64,000 nt of DNA, from the NCBI GenBank assembly GCA_007922305.1, contig ML677373.1, forward strand, positions 15,244,709 through 15,308,708, given 5' to 3'. Shown piece after piece: positions 49,230 through 60,345 of the stretch (its first letter is position 1; the number at the start of each line of letters is the position of its first letter). Below the pieces are notes generated by a model. The model saw nothing but the letters and a program-made list of their open reading frames with translations. It was not told the DNA's origin and searched no databases. Made by a program: the position numbers and the translations under genes. The stretch is from Dermatemys mawii. Its lineage: Eukaryota; Chordata; Testudines; Dermatemydidae.

Positions 49230-49945
49230 ACCACCAAAGAAAGAATCTCTTCCATTTTTGAAGGTAAGTAGTGCAGGTTGATCCCGTACTATTCAGTAAC
49301 ACCTTTTGTACTTCTGTGGAGCAGGAGGATTCTAACCCTGTGAACCATCGAGTAACCGTGCCCTGAGGTGGAGAACTACTAGGCTGGGATGAAGCACACA
49401 TCCCACATTCTGTGTCAGGAGATGAGGAACGATCAAGTGTTTGAACGACGGTTAAACAGACAGGTGAAGCAGGTACGAGTACCAAGTTTGTCTCACCCAA
49501 GTCAGAACTATAAGGGGATAGCTCTGGCTCTGGCCTGTCTGATCTTAACATCCTTATCAGAAGCATTGTTAGAGGAAACACAAAAAATAGACTCTTCTTC
49601 CAAGACAGAAGAGAGGCATGTACTAAAGAGTGGTGGCCCAGACCTCGACTTGAGGAGAAAAGAGGGTAGTGCCTGTTCCTGGAGGTTGTAAAGAGCTCCA
49701 CCTCTGGCATTCTGCATCTTAGAAATATACTGTGGAGAACCTGAATGTCTAGCTTCCATTCGTAATCCTCTGTGAAGGAAACCAGCTATTTCTGAATACC
49801 TGCAAAATTGGGTTCTGATGAGCTACGCATAGTTTCATAGCTTTGGTGCACAGGGAGGTGGTTCTTGGTCCTCCCTGCTTGTTGATATAGAACATGCAGG
49901 ATGTTATACATCATGACTAAGGCCACAGTTTTATCACAGAGGTTG
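49230..49945 (-). pseudogene. RNase H-like remnant of the DIRS element
   Basis: Minus-strand frames contain 'CMFYINKQGGPRTTSLC' (about 49910-49860), the DIRS RNase H pattern Y-I-N-K-Q-G-G-x-R-S. Further on comes 'TWVRQTWYSYLLHLSV' (about 49500-49450), matching the W-P-R-Q-x-W-F/Y stretch after RNase H. Frame shifts break it. The 160-residue minus frame at 49228-49710 is one piece of it read mostly out of register. Confidence 0.6.
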
Positions 49946-49999
49946 CAAAAAAGTCACAGAAACTGTGACTTCCAAAGACCTCTGCGACTTCAGACCATT

Positions 50000-50400
50000 A
50001 TAGCGTGCAAAGACTCATCCCATGGTTTCTGAGAACAGCATACAATTGTTGAAGAGGAGGTCCTCCACAGAGTACTGTACTCCCCTCTGAAACACCAGAA
50101 GATGTAGCCATGATGCCCTGCATATAACCACTGCCAGGCAGATGGACCAGGCAGAAATGTCTGCAGCATCTAAGCATGCTTGACAAGCAGTTCTGGCCCC
50201 CAGTTGGCCCCCAGAGATGGAGTGGAATTGCTCCCTGTGCTTTTGTGGCAGATGTTCAACCAAAGCTGTGAATCTGTTATAATTTGTAAAATTGTATTTG
50301 CCCATGACCACCTGATATGGCTATAAGCATACTTTGTTTTACACAGGGGCTGTGAGGCTACAATCATTGGAGCCTTATTCTTATTTACACTCATGTCCCT
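50000..50400 (-). pseudogene. Gag-like remnant of the DIRS element
   Basis: The 98-codon minus frame (50311-50015) includes 'ARTACQACLDAADISAWS' and 'VICRASWLHLLVFQRGVQ'. It resembles the A-R-T-x-x-Q-A-x-L-D-A-A-D-x-A block and the R-R-x-S-W-L-Q block of turtle and lizard DIRS gag-like proteins, followed by a 'LLFNNCMLFSET' stretch (usual L-F-S-E). Upstream start and nucleic-acid-binding parts are not visible. Confidence 0.6.
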
Positions 50401-51104
50401 TTATACCACCCACAGAAAATACAAGAGGCCTTTAAAATGAGTGTCAAAGCACCTGATTTCAGGTTGCTTTACACTCTCAGTGTGTGCTAAATGGGCCTTA
50501 GTACTAAGGAGAATCATGCTCATTACCCTTAATAAAAAGAGTCAGATCCTCAGATGGAAAGTTCTACAGAATTGTACAGCACTACCTTATTACTGCTAGA
50601 AATTGCACACATGCACTTTTTTTGGTCTGGTTGGTCACAACTGGTAATAAACACTTTTACTCAAGCTTAAAAGATATGTGCCAGATAACGTAAATTCTGT
50701 GTCAGTACTATTATTAACGAATAAAACCAAAATTCTTTAATCAAGCTTTTGAGCTGGAGAAAGCTGAAAATGCTTCGGACTCAATTCTCCAAGTACTGAA
50801 GCACACTACTGATGTAAAGGACGGATCACACGGTGGGGTGCACCATTTTATGTCACTGCACCCAATTTAACAAGAAATCTTGCATACTGTGAGTAACTCC
50901 ATCTATAAAACGTCAAACCGCCATAAAGCCACTCTCCTTTTAACGAGACTAACAAATACATGTGACGGCACCGAAAACAGCAGTTCTAGCCACTCCAAAT
51001 ACTATTATTTGGGTAACATGGTGGTGATATAAAAGTGTTTTTGTAAATGTCACTTGCAGACATTTTTTTAAATTTTAGCCAAGTACTTTAAGCAACTTTA
51101 ACCT
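50401..51104. other. Non-coding DNA
   Basis: A partial palindromic repeat may lie at 50775-50890 ('ctcaattctccaagtactg...tatgtcactgcaccc'). Nothing else recognised. Confidence 0.35.
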
Positions 51105-51250
51105 TGGCTTCAGAGCCTGAGCTTCAGCCCAACCCTGAATGTCTATACAGCTATTTTTAGCGCTATAGCACCAGTTCCCGGAGCTTGACTTTGTAGATTT
51201 GGGCTCGGAGATTCACTTCCACAGGCTTCTGCTTGACACGTAGCTGTACC
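51105..51250. mobile_element. Fragment related to the element at 3773
   Basis: 'ttcagagcctgagcttcagccc', 'gaatgtctatacagctattttta' and 'gggctcggagattcac' are GC-rich blocks of the same DNA-element type; the right side ends '...cacgtagctgtacccc', similar to gtagacatactc. Eroded. Confidence 0.4.
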
Positions 51251-51445
51251 CCTCCTATCTGTGGTGGCAGGGCCTGCATACATCACTACAATAGCCCACC
51301 CTGTGTTGTGTAAGGAGGGATAATGCCTAGCTAATGAGAATTTGTTCAGTCATGCCTAGATTTAATGTCTGAAAAGCTTTGTAACATGATGCTATAAAAG
51401 GAAGCTAGGCATGTTTTGGTATCAACTTCACAACAGGCCTGACTT

Positions 51446-51520
51446 TACAGGGTGCTGAGCACCCTCAATTCCCATTCATTCCAATAAGGGCTGGGAGCCC
51501 TCAGCACTCCAAAGAAATTG
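51446..51520. repeat. Small palindromic repeat with 15-bp perfect hairpin
   Basis: gggtgctgagcaccc (51450-51464) is a perfect palindrome around a single central base, followed by 'ccctcagcactcc'. Related in wording to the tgctgaacac arms at 42770. Confidence 0.55.
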
Positions 51521-52044
51521 CCTCAATATCCTTGAGCCTTCTTAGCTCAATAAATTATTAATGCTAATTAATAGGACTTCCTTTACAAGGAAACCATTTT
51601 AAGTTCCTGCCTGAGAGGGCACATAAGCTATTGACATGTTGTCAGAGTTCTGCTCTGCTTTAGTTCTTTCCTTGACAGAGAATATCCTTTCCGACAGGGA
51701 AGCCATCAACAGCCTATTGGAGCCTTCCATACAAGCAGACATGTGTCCGATCAGGTGTCACTGATATGCATTTTCATTCTTTTTCCAATCTCTTCAGCCA
51801 GAGAATGCAGATGGTTTCTTCAGCTGCCCTATAATCTTGTACATGGATCCATGTATCCATCTCCATTTGTGTTTTCCCCCCCACCCCCGAGTTTACCAGT
51901 CTAAGGATTAATCTTGATACTATGGAATCAAAATTAGGCTCCCAATCCTATGAAGAGCTGAGTGTCTCACGCAAGGTACCAAGTGCCCTCAAAACCCACA
52001 GGAGGTCAAAGCACATCCACCCATCCCCACAAAGATTTGTGGAC

Positions 52045-52250
52045 CAGCTTAGCTCACAATTAGAGCCCCACATGGATATAAAATTTGTATCCACATCTGA
52101 TCTGCGATCTGCAGACCTTGTCTGCGGATGCAGATATCCACAGATTTGCAAGGCTCTAGGATTAAAATTTGGGTTTGCATCCATCTGTGGTCCATAAATA
52201 TACTCTTTGGATATAAAGCAGATATCCACATATTTGCAGGGCTCTACTCT
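52045..52250. repeat. Internally repeated AT/GAT-rich dispersed element
   Basis: 'gcagatatccacagatttgcaaggctcta' (from about 52130) and 'gcagatatccacatatttgcagggctcta' (from about 52219) are direct copies about 89 bp apart with a few differences. 'tatccacatctgatctgc' and 'ggatataaa' also recur. Frames of 60-93 residues here read these repeats and are not genes. Confidence 0.6.
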
Positions 52251-53138
52251 TAAGCAAGTATTCTTCAGAACGACTATGTGCTGACTCCACAGGAAAAACC
52301 TGTAAAAATAATGTTACTAGGAACACTTTTAAATAGTAATGGTAACCATATACCTGATACACGAACTACTGACAATTATAAAGAGCAAAGAGCAGTTATG
52401 GTCTATATTTTACTAACTGAGTAATGCAAAAAGATGCATGGTCTCAGAATAGTCATCTATAATATGCCAACAAACAACAAAATCCCTCAAAAGGTAAGAG
52501 CACAGAGGTGGAAAAATGATTTTGATCATGTTGAATTAGTTAGAGAGGCCTTAGTTTTTAGTCATACTAAAGCGGACACTCATGGCATCAGTCCAAATCA
52601 TCTCACAGTCAAACAGATTGCCTAAATCCTCCAGCACTTAAACCTCATGTCCTGGCTTTTTTTAAGATCACAAAATAAAAAAAAACAAAACATTATTCTG
52701 ACCAAGTAATACCAGCTTTGCTAGCCTCATAAAGGAACCTAATTTTAGAGAAGAAGCCAAGATATGGAATTAGTTCAGATGCTCATGTAGAAAACAGGAA
52801 ACTGGAACTACCAAAATGTATGTAGAGAATGTCATCAGCATAGCTGTAGTAGCTCTTTGTCCTCCCTTATTGCAGTTTCTTAGTGTTAATCACTCCCTTG
52901 TTGAAAGGACTCCTGCATGTGACTTCAGTACATTGGAAAATCTGGCGTAATCCAAATGTTTGTGAAGTACTACTCTGCGTGAGCCACAGTATCACCCATG
53001 TGGTCCTTTCAGAGAACCTATCTAGGAAACCAGCACCACTGTTACCAGAAACACCTTTAATACTAAGAATAGAGCTCAGGTTGGCCAAAATAACATGTCT
53101 AATGTTGTGATGACGTTTCAAAAGCCAAGATCCAAAAG
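52251..53138. other. Non-coding DNA
   Basis: No recognised repeat, exon or RNA gene. Confidence 0.4.
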
Positions 53139-53290
53139 CCTGGATTCTCATTAACACTAAGGATCCTTTATACCACTCTGGCAGTGTTAAGGGGCCTTAA
53201 AGTGGAAACAAATTACAGCTCCTCAATTTAAGGCCCCCTTTACATTGCCAATGTGGTATAAAGAGCCCTCAATGCAAATGAGAAGGAGGC
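53139..53290. repeat. Foldback repeat, 152 bp, arms of about 60 bp
   Basis: Starting 'gcctggattctcattaacac' and ending '...gcaaatgagaaggaggc', the two halves are inverted copies over about 60 bases each, roughly three quarters identical, including tttataccac / gtggtataaa. It could fold into a long imperfect hairpin of pre-miRNA-like form, but the sequence is a dispersed repeat type. Confidence 0.75.
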
Positions 53291-54334
53291 CCATTGGGTT
53301 TCAGCAGTATAGGATTTAGGTGTGCTAACTGGACCATGGAACTATGTGGTTGGTGGCCTGGCTAACAATTCCTCTGTGACTAAAACTGAAGACCCATGTG
53401 GTCTCCAATCATTTCAGGGATTGGAGGAGTAAAGAGGTATATTATTGGGGGTGGGAAAGAAGAGTGCACAGAGTACATAGTGCACGCACTATCTCCAACT
53501 GGCAAAGAGTCCCCAGGGAGATCACAGCCAGCTGAGGCAGGTTAGAGCAACCCTCCAGAGTAAATGACTCCCAGACAGCCCTGAGCAGAAGCTGAAACCA
53601 GCCAAGATTCTGGCCCCAGGTCTCAAAAACCAGGGTTGCAAAGAAGTAACAATGTATTCACAAGTCTCATCATTAAGTCCAAGCAAAAGGAAGTGAATAG
53701 TTAAGGACACCATAAAACTTACACAGATCACATGAATATGAACACCTTCTGCTTCCGTAGCAGTTCACACATGACTTACATTGATTAAAAGTATCTGTAA
53801 GTGGGGAGAAAAAGAGCAGGGCAGTGGAGAATCAAGCCAAATATTCCCATCAAGGGTTTGATTCTGTCCCAATTCTCGTTGACAAAACCTCCCACTGAGC
53901 TGAATAATGCAAGATCAAGTCCCAAGTACTAAACAATGCATTTCACCACTATATAAATGACCATAAATCACAGGGGAGCTGGGGGGAGAAATATGGAGGG
54001 GACGATGACCTCTCTCTCTCTTCAAAAACGGTAGTTCTAAAGCTAATGAGGGAGGATGACTCTCAGGAAAGCAGACTGCCAAGGAAGAGAGGAGCATCAG
54101 AAAGAGGGAAAATAGTTCTGTTAGATCAGCCACCATTTGCCTGCCTGACAGATGAAAAAGAACATGCAGCACCTGATCTGGGATAGAATTTCTCTTGCCT
54201 TCAGGTCAGCCACATTAGTAGCTGTAGGATGGATTTCAGTTCAGGAGATGCTGATGTAAAATATGCTCTTATAAATGAGTCTAAGCCAGCCAACTTGCTC
54301 TTAGTTCTAAATAGAAAGGACGGGAGATAAATTG
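53291..54334. other. Non-coding DNA
   Basis: No recognised repeat, exon or RNA gene; the 85-residue minus frame at 53915-54172 has no domain. Confidence 0.4.
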
Positions 54335-54520
54335 CAATGCAAGAGACTTGGATTCAAATTCCCTAGTCTGTCACAGCCTTCCTGTGTTAAATTAGATGAC
54401 TTGTCTAGTTTATGCTGTTCCTCAGTTCCCCCATCAGTAAAGTGGGGATAATATTTATCTGTCTCACAGGTGTATTGAGGATAAAATTCATTAATGATTA
54501 GTGAGTAGATACCGTGATGA
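54335..54520 (+). mobile_element. MIR-like CORE-SINE
   Basis: 'gcaagagacttggattcaaattcc' (box B-like), 'gttcctcagttcccccatcagtaaagtggggataat' and 'tgtctcacaggtgtattgaggataaa' follow the MIR order from head to tail. Confidence 0.75.
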
Positions 54521-54899
54521 TGGTGGCCATACAGATACCATAAGAGAGAAATTAATGCTTTTTTGTTTTTGTTCTGTTTTTGAAGGGGGAGCACTCCCTA
54601 AAAGTTATCCTGATCTGGGAGAGCTCTTGATTTATCTCATTTGTCTCAGCAGGACAGGGAGTAGCAGTCCTCTGCTTTCATAGTTCCTGTGAAGTTGGCA
54701 AAGGGATAAAACACTCCCCCCTCCTTCCTGCAGTTCTGTTGAATATCCCTCAGAGATTACTTCCATCATCCATCTGTCCATAGTTGTGTTTATCCACTGA
54801 GCTTGAACGATGGATACCCTTCCCCCCATCTGGACCGATTCCTGAGACGGCAGTGTTATTCTGGTGCTCTGCAGCTATTCTGTTATTTGAGTGGCACTT

Positions 54900-55115
54900 C
54901 CCATGTCCCCCAAAATTAAAAAAATCATCCCCTACTGATGGGTCAACAGCATCCTTGGCTAAAACCGACACAGTTCTGACTACCTTGGGAGATTGCATTG
55001 AGAGCAGCTAATTCTTCGGCTTGCTGTTTCCCTGCAGCGTTTGCAAAGGTGTGCCCATTCTCCTTTCATACAGCCTTGTCTGCAGCCATTATTCAAGGCA
55101 ATGACAGGCTCCTTT
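54900..55115. promoter_or_regulatory. Candidate conserved non-coding element (weak)
   Basis: Repeat-free block including 'cagctaattcttcggcttgc', 'gcagcgtttgcaaaggtgtgc' and 'gcagccattattcaaggcaatg', a TAATT core and balanced composition. The plus frame 54784-55011 is not domain-like. Rated on composition only. Confidence 0.2.
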
Positions 55116-55341
55116 TCAATCTCTCTCTCTCTCTCTTTTTTTATTAACAAGCTGGAGAATATTTCCCATTTGCTGCACTGGCTCTGACTGTTCCAATTTG
55201 CTGTTCTAGGATCTTAATCACATTCTTAATAATTGGTCCAAGTTTCCAGGTGGAAAAAGCTTAACCTGGATATTCTTCCCCTAATGTTCAGTGCTCTCTT
55301 TGAGAGATGAGCTGCTGGACACAGATAAATTCCTTACGTTG

Positions 55342-55347
<6 letters not shown>

Positions 55348-55395
<48 letters not shown>
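55348..55395. repeat. (A)48 run
   Basis: 48 uninterrupted A bases. CR1 and CORE-SINEs do not leave poly-A tails, so the origin is unclear. A 135-residue plus frame at 55307-55714 reads through it as poly-lysine and is not a gene. Confidence 0.95.
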
Positions 55396-55397
<2 letters not shown>

Positions 55398-55779
55398 AGA
55401 ATATTTTATTATTTTGTGCTGCTCAGATTATTTTTTGGGGGTCGGCTCCAGGGAGCTATGAAGAACTATGCCCCGGTAAAAATTTTCCCTCCTTTTATGT
55501 ATGTGGTTCCAGTGCTTCATCTATACCAAAATCCACTGAAGTTTTGGACAGACAAATCGCTCTCACTCCAGAGGCTGCAGCTGTTGTAGAGAGATGGAGA
55601 AGAAAAGAACGGCCGTTAGCCAGGGGAAAACTGACTCCAGAGTGGAAACTGCATTTGCAGAATTTAAGTGTGTGTTATATATTTCCATGTTTCAGATTTG
55701 CTCTTAACTACTAGGACGGGTAATACCTATCGCAGAGACCTATGACACTTTTCAATCCCCTTTGAAAACTGGACATGGA

Positions 55780-56195
55780 TTATAAATAGGACAGGGCATT
55801 TTGCACTTGTTATTGAAGGCAACAGCTGTGCTTCACCTCCAGCTTTTATTAGTGCTTGCTTCTGTGACATGGCAGAAGCCGCGTTACAATGTTCCATTAC
55901 AGAGGAGCCTGGCCTTAGACATCGCTGCTCCCCAGATGTCTCATTTTGCAGTATTTACGCTTACCTTACTCTAGATCTCCCTGCCTGCAAATAAAGTATT
56001 CCTCCCCTTCGCTCTAGGGATGGCAGCAGAGCATGTCAAGTCAAACAGCCTCTTGAATTTATGCCTGTTTTCTTAGCTCTTTCAGCCATTTTTGATGCTG
56101 CCAGTCAAGAAGCCAAGCACGCTGGAGTAGACTCTGAGGGGAATTTGAAAAGCTGTTAAAGCACTTCCCTCCCGCCCACTACCCCAAGCCAAATA
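55780..56195. promoter_or_regulatory. Candidate conserved non-coding element
   Basis: Repeat-free, with several distinct phrases ('tgcacttgttattgaaggcaac', 'gagcctggccttagacatcg', 'gcatgtcaagtcaaacagcc') and no open frame longer than chance. May be regulatory; not tested. Confidence 0.25.
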
Positions 56196-57589
56196 AATGG
56201 TAGCACTTATGAACGACATACTGTACTTACACACTGCGGCCACAGTGACTTCAAGCGGAAATTATCTCCAGAGAACATCAGGAGCTCCGAAAGCCCCACT
56301 TACTGCACACTCCATGGGAGAAGAACTTTGGTTGCCAAGTAACGGACGGGTTCTTCCCATAGGCTCAGCCCATGACGGACAGATCTTAAAACTGCTCCAG
56401 TACCAACTATTGCATGCACTGCTGAATTTGACCCCAATACAGAAAAAGCTGTCAATCAAAAATACCAGTAACACTTATTGCCTATATATTTAGATTTATA
56501 CAAATGCTAACAAACAGCACTTCTACCCATGCACCCTAAAGCCCTCTCAATGTGGCCATTCAACAAAATTGCTACCCACACACAACTGAAATGCAGCAAA
56601 ACTAGGCTGTATAAACTATTCCCGGTAAAACAGACAATTCACATGCTTAAATCCCCTGCATGTAATTCCCAATCCCGCCCACTCCCTTTTCAAATGCCTG
56701 AGGTTAAAAAAGATCCTCAAATCAGGGCCAACTCAGAGAAGCTTTGTTCTCTCCTTCCCAACCACAGTAATCACTACATTCAGCATCCTTACCACCGGGT
56801 CCTTTCAAAGAACCATTGAGGAGACCACTGTCAGCATCAGTCTGTGGCCGCTGTGCAGGAATTCCTAAATGCTATGCAACTCTGGGTTATAGACCGCATT
56901 AGATATCCTATTGACAGGTATACCCCACACCTATTAGTGCACAAACAAATACCCTGTTGAACTGTCCATTTGTACTGTGCATTGCTGATGGCAAAAAGAA
57001 TAGACAATGCAGCCTATAGAAACAGGAAATAGCTATTCCATGAATATGATGGTTGTATGGGATGTATAGATGATGTTCACAACTGTGGTGTCAAGAACCG
57101 TAACAAGATCCTTATGTCCTATAACTGCCACTCTTCCCTACCCTTCAGCATTTACCTGACTCAGAGTCAAAGCCTATAGTCTCTACTTTATGTGCATAGA
57201 GAGAGTCTGAGAGCACAGACTGAGAAAAGCTGTTTAATATCTTCCCACCACCACTCATCCAGTTTTTTCTCTAAGCAGCTACAGGTGTCACAGAAGAGGA
57301 TTCATACAGATTTTTCAATGACCTTGGAGCTGAGGGGAAGCTCTCATATCTAAAACAGGGAAGGCAGCTTGGACGCAGAGCGCAGCACATCACAGTGAAC
57401 TTGTGAAAGTCTTGGTGTATAGCATTCTGAGCGGGAAACATCCAGAACGTTTGGAAACCCAATACCAGGAATGGAATTTCCACAGACACCAGTGACATTC
57501 AGTTTGCAAACTCTGCTGTCCAAGAGCCTAAATCCAGCTCCCCAAATCCTCTGCAGATCACCCAGATGGGGGCCCTTTGAAAATTCACT
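56196..57589. other. Non-coding DNA, no feature assigned
   Basis: About 1.4 kb. Frames of 96-98 residues (56197-56493, 56529-56819) show no domain or splice context. Confidence 0.4.
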
Positions 57590-57695
57590 TGAGCACGACC
57601 CATCCACAGATACAAAGAGTCAGCGACAGGGGCAAGAACAGAACCCTGGTTGTCCTTCCAGTCTTGTGCTCTATCCACCAGAGCTCACTGAATTT
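57590..57695 (-). mobile_element. MIR-like CORE-SINE fragment (weak)
   Basis: 'acaggggcaagaacagaaccctgg' and 'agtcttgtgctctatccacca' are the reverse complement of the SINE head region; the CORE is eroded. Confidence 0.4.
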
Positions 57696-59071
57696 TATAC
57701 ATAACACCACTCCCACTTATTCATTCACAAAACCTCAAACTCACTGGAAGTAACTTCCTGAACCTCAAACAAATTAGGGGAAGAACAGGCTTATTTAAAA
57801 AAGTATTGGGAATGATGAGACTAACAATAGTGTGTGACCAAAGGAAAAATAACTTGGCACTTTTTATTTTTGAAGCTAAGATGCCACACCAACCAGTAGA
57901 AATTGATTAAATATTACACACTTCTATTCTCCCCTTCATGCAAATTCATATATCTTGCTCATGAAGATCTACACTATCCCATTAGAAAAGCATTAAAAAT
58001 GAATAACAAATAAGAATCTAAGTTCATTATATCTGGCTGAGTGGCTATATACTTATATGGTGAAAAGAGGCAGCTCATTCTTCAAATTTGATTTTGAGCC
58101 TTGCTAGACAGATATTATGGTACATGGGAAAGACCTTACATGGGAAACACCTCATTGTTCATCTCTCAACTTCATGGTAAGCTGAGGCTCACTGCAATTG
58201 CAACTGGCACATTGCATTGCATTGAAACAAATAAGGAATTTCATTCTGCTACACTGCAAATGGATTTACACTATAACAAGATGCTATTCATTTTACATTT
58301 AGTCAGACTGTTCTTCACCTACCCATGCTTGCTTTGAATATGCCAAAGTACATGCCTAAACTGAACCATGTGTTCTCAAAATCTTATGCTGATGGTATGA
58401 AATATGTTTTTTTTTTGATGATGGTATGAGATACAGTCTCTCTTTATATGAATTAAAAAAAAAAATCTAGATCCCACTTTATTCCTGCTGAAAATCTGTA
58501 TAGGTTCCTGAAAAAATAAATGTTAGCAATATGCTTATTTGCAAGGTAGTAGCACCTAGGAGCCCCAGTTATAGCCCAGAACCCCACTGCACTAGACAGT
58601 TTATGATAATCATTATTACTTTTTGAGACACTATCAAATGGTTTCATTTGTCCATTTTATACTCCCTAGTAATTGCTCCGAAATCTGACACCAAAACTTT
58701 TCCTATGCAAATGTGTCTGTTTCTGTTTTCATGTCACATCTTGAATTCTTTTCCAATTAACATGACTTTTTGGTTTACTTATTTGTATACTGACATCATC
58801 AATAAGGAGCTTGATCCTTCAACCCTTAACCATGCATGCAGTCCAACTGATGTTAGTGGATTAAGGAGCAAGGATTAACAGGAGTTTACAGGACTACATG
58901 AAAGGCATGCAGAACTCAATGAGGATTGTGCTTATACATAAAGGAGATTTGGATCATAAATCTTTAAGTTAATGGAAATCATTCCATTGACCTCAACGGG
59001 CTCTGGATCAGACCCTAGAACATCAACTACTGTTTGTGTCCAGGTCCTACATGTAATATGTACTATTTTGT
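57696..59071. other. AT-rich non-coding DNA
   Basis: A LINE/SINE tail remnant may lie at 58545-58615 ('agtagcacctaggagccccag'). A 12-base phrase 'gatggtatgaaa/gata' is duplicated at 58391 and 58421. Confidence 0.4.
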
Positions 59072-59165
59072 CAACAAGCACGTGGACCAAGGGGATCCAG
59101 TGGATATAATGTACTTAGATTATCAGAAAGCCTTTGACAAGGTCCCTCACCAAAGGCTCTTATGC
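59072..59165 (+). mobile_element. CR1-type LINE reverse transcriptase fragment
   Basis: The plus frame gives MYLDYQKAFDKVPHQRLLCKL, of which D-x-Q-K-A-F-D-K-V-P-H is a CR1/L2-type RT motif. Only about 30 codons survive; nothing recognisable precedes it, and a DNA-element fragment follows. Confidence 0.75.
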
Positions 59166-59169
59166 AAAT

Positions 59170-59302
59170 TAAACTGCACTAGCACTTTGAAGTGTTCAGA
59201 CTTGCTGTGCTTAGAGGTCGGGGGGGGGGGTGTTGATTTTTCACACCCCTGAGCCAGCAAGTTAGAGGGCTATAAAATGTAAGTGTAGCCAAGCCCTAAG
59301 AG
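59170..59302. mobile_element. DNA-transposon fragment with GTGTAGCCAAGCC end
   Basis: 'gtgttgatttttcacacccctgagcca' and the end 'aagtgtagccaagccctaag' resemble a turtle-type DNA element whose end reads AGTGTAGACAAGGCC. The left part is truncated; a G run (59220-59230) interrupts it. Confidence 0.4.
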
Positions 59303-59449
59303 TATAGGATGAAGACTGGAATTTTTGCTGTCCCAATGCATAGAGATAATCACCACCCCTTACTGACACAGGGTCAAGGCTGCTTCTCCACCTTTTAATA
59401 ACTCTCTCTCGATATTAGACATTGAAGATGCAGCACTAATCCTGCACCT

Positions 59450-59716
59450 GGTGACTTGTCTATACATAGAGAAGTTGCACTGGTTTAGTTAAACCAATCC
59501 AATTTTGGTGTGGACTCTCTTGTATTGATTTAAAACTGGTCAGTTTTAATTTTGCACCTGTAATTTTACAGATGCCAGTTAAATCAATATAAGCCAGGTT
59601 TAAACTGGGATACAACAGGCCACACACAAAGTTGCACTGGTTTAACTAAATCACTAGAAAAAAAAAATCACACTATTTATCCTGATTAACTTTGAGTGTA
59701 GACCAGGCCATCTTAG
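59450..59716. mobile_element. Foldback DNA element, 267 bp, GTCTACA ends
   Basis: Left 'acttgtctatacatagagaagttgcactggtttagttaaa' and right 'aaagttgcactggtttaactaaatc...gagtgtagaccaggcc' give inverted outer ends, while the inner ggtttagttaaacca-type blocks form nested palindromes. No coding capacity. Superfamily not fixed by a target duplication. Confidence 0.55.
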
Positions 59717-60275
59717 TCTCACCAATAAGGATGATATGAAATGTACATCTGCATCCTGTAAGACATCCATTGCCTTGCATATTAAATTGTCATTTATTAT
59801 CTCTGTGCAAAGCAAGAAGAAAATACTACCATTCAGATTTGGCAGGATTCTTTACAGACAGCCAAGCACCCCTCACATACATGACGGGAGTTGTGTGCAT
59901 AGAGAAGCTACAGTATCTTTTCTTCTATACAATAATGATTGTAAAACGCTCAGAGATCCTTATATAAAAAGGTACAATAAAATATAAAATGTTGTTTTGG
60001 GGTTGGGTTTTTCCCCATTTATTGGGTTTCAGCAGCATTTAAAATAAAACCTACAAACATTGCTAAAATGGATTAGAACACCAGCTCTTTTCACTGCACC
60101 ATCTACGTCCTTTGCTGCAAGCTAATTTATAATTTCTTACAACACTTCATACATCACAACAGATATTCCTATGATTATCATCACATACCCTCTGCCACAG
60201 AAGACAGGAAGAATGCTATTGATGCAAAGCTGTGCTTGTTCTATAGAGATCAAAAGCACCTGCTTTTCAGAGGCT
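59717..60275. other. AT-rich non-coding DNA
   Basis: A tail-type remnant 'cgctcagagatccttatataaaaagg' lies at about 59947-59972. No exon seen. Confidence 0.4.
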
Positions 60276-60345
60276 TAGTCCTGCTCCCACTGAAGTTAAT
60301 GGAGAAATTCTAATTGACTTCAGTGCAGGAGAATTTAGCCACAAG
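60276..60345. repeat. Short palindromic dispersed repeat
   Basis: 'tcctgctcccactgaagttaat' and its inverse 'attgacttcagtgcagga' surround a 'ggagaaattcta' centre. Same family type as 8558. Confidence 0.55.

Larger units (their letters stand above)
48210..50400 (-). mobile_element. DIRS-type (tyrosine recombinase) retrotransposon, internally deleted
   Basis: Reading leftward on the minus strand the order is gag-like region (50400-50000), RNase H-like region (49945-49230) and recombinase-like region (49225-48600), then a non-coding tail. The tail holds 'ttctttaagtagtgtccccg' and 'gagatgtgttcct' in opposite orientations. This gag, RT/RNase H, tyrosine recombinase order is the DIRS layout, not Gypsy or LINE. 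Most of the reverse transcriptase is missing between gag and RNase H, where a ~70-bp near-palindromic insert sits (about 49920-49990). Many stops and frame shifts: dead copy. Family assignment is from memory of chelonian and squamate DIRS proteins. Confidence 0.7.

Noticed and set aside
49228..49710. 160-residue minus frame as a host gene
   Set aside because: It coincides with the DIRS RNase H region mostly out of register.
53139..53290. microRNA precursor
   Set aside because: The hairpin is long and imperfect and the sequence belongs to a dispersed repeat group; nothing indicates a processed mature strand.
55307..55714. 135-residue plus frame with poly-lysine
   Set aside because: Reads through a 48-base A run; the sequence after it has no domain or splice signal.
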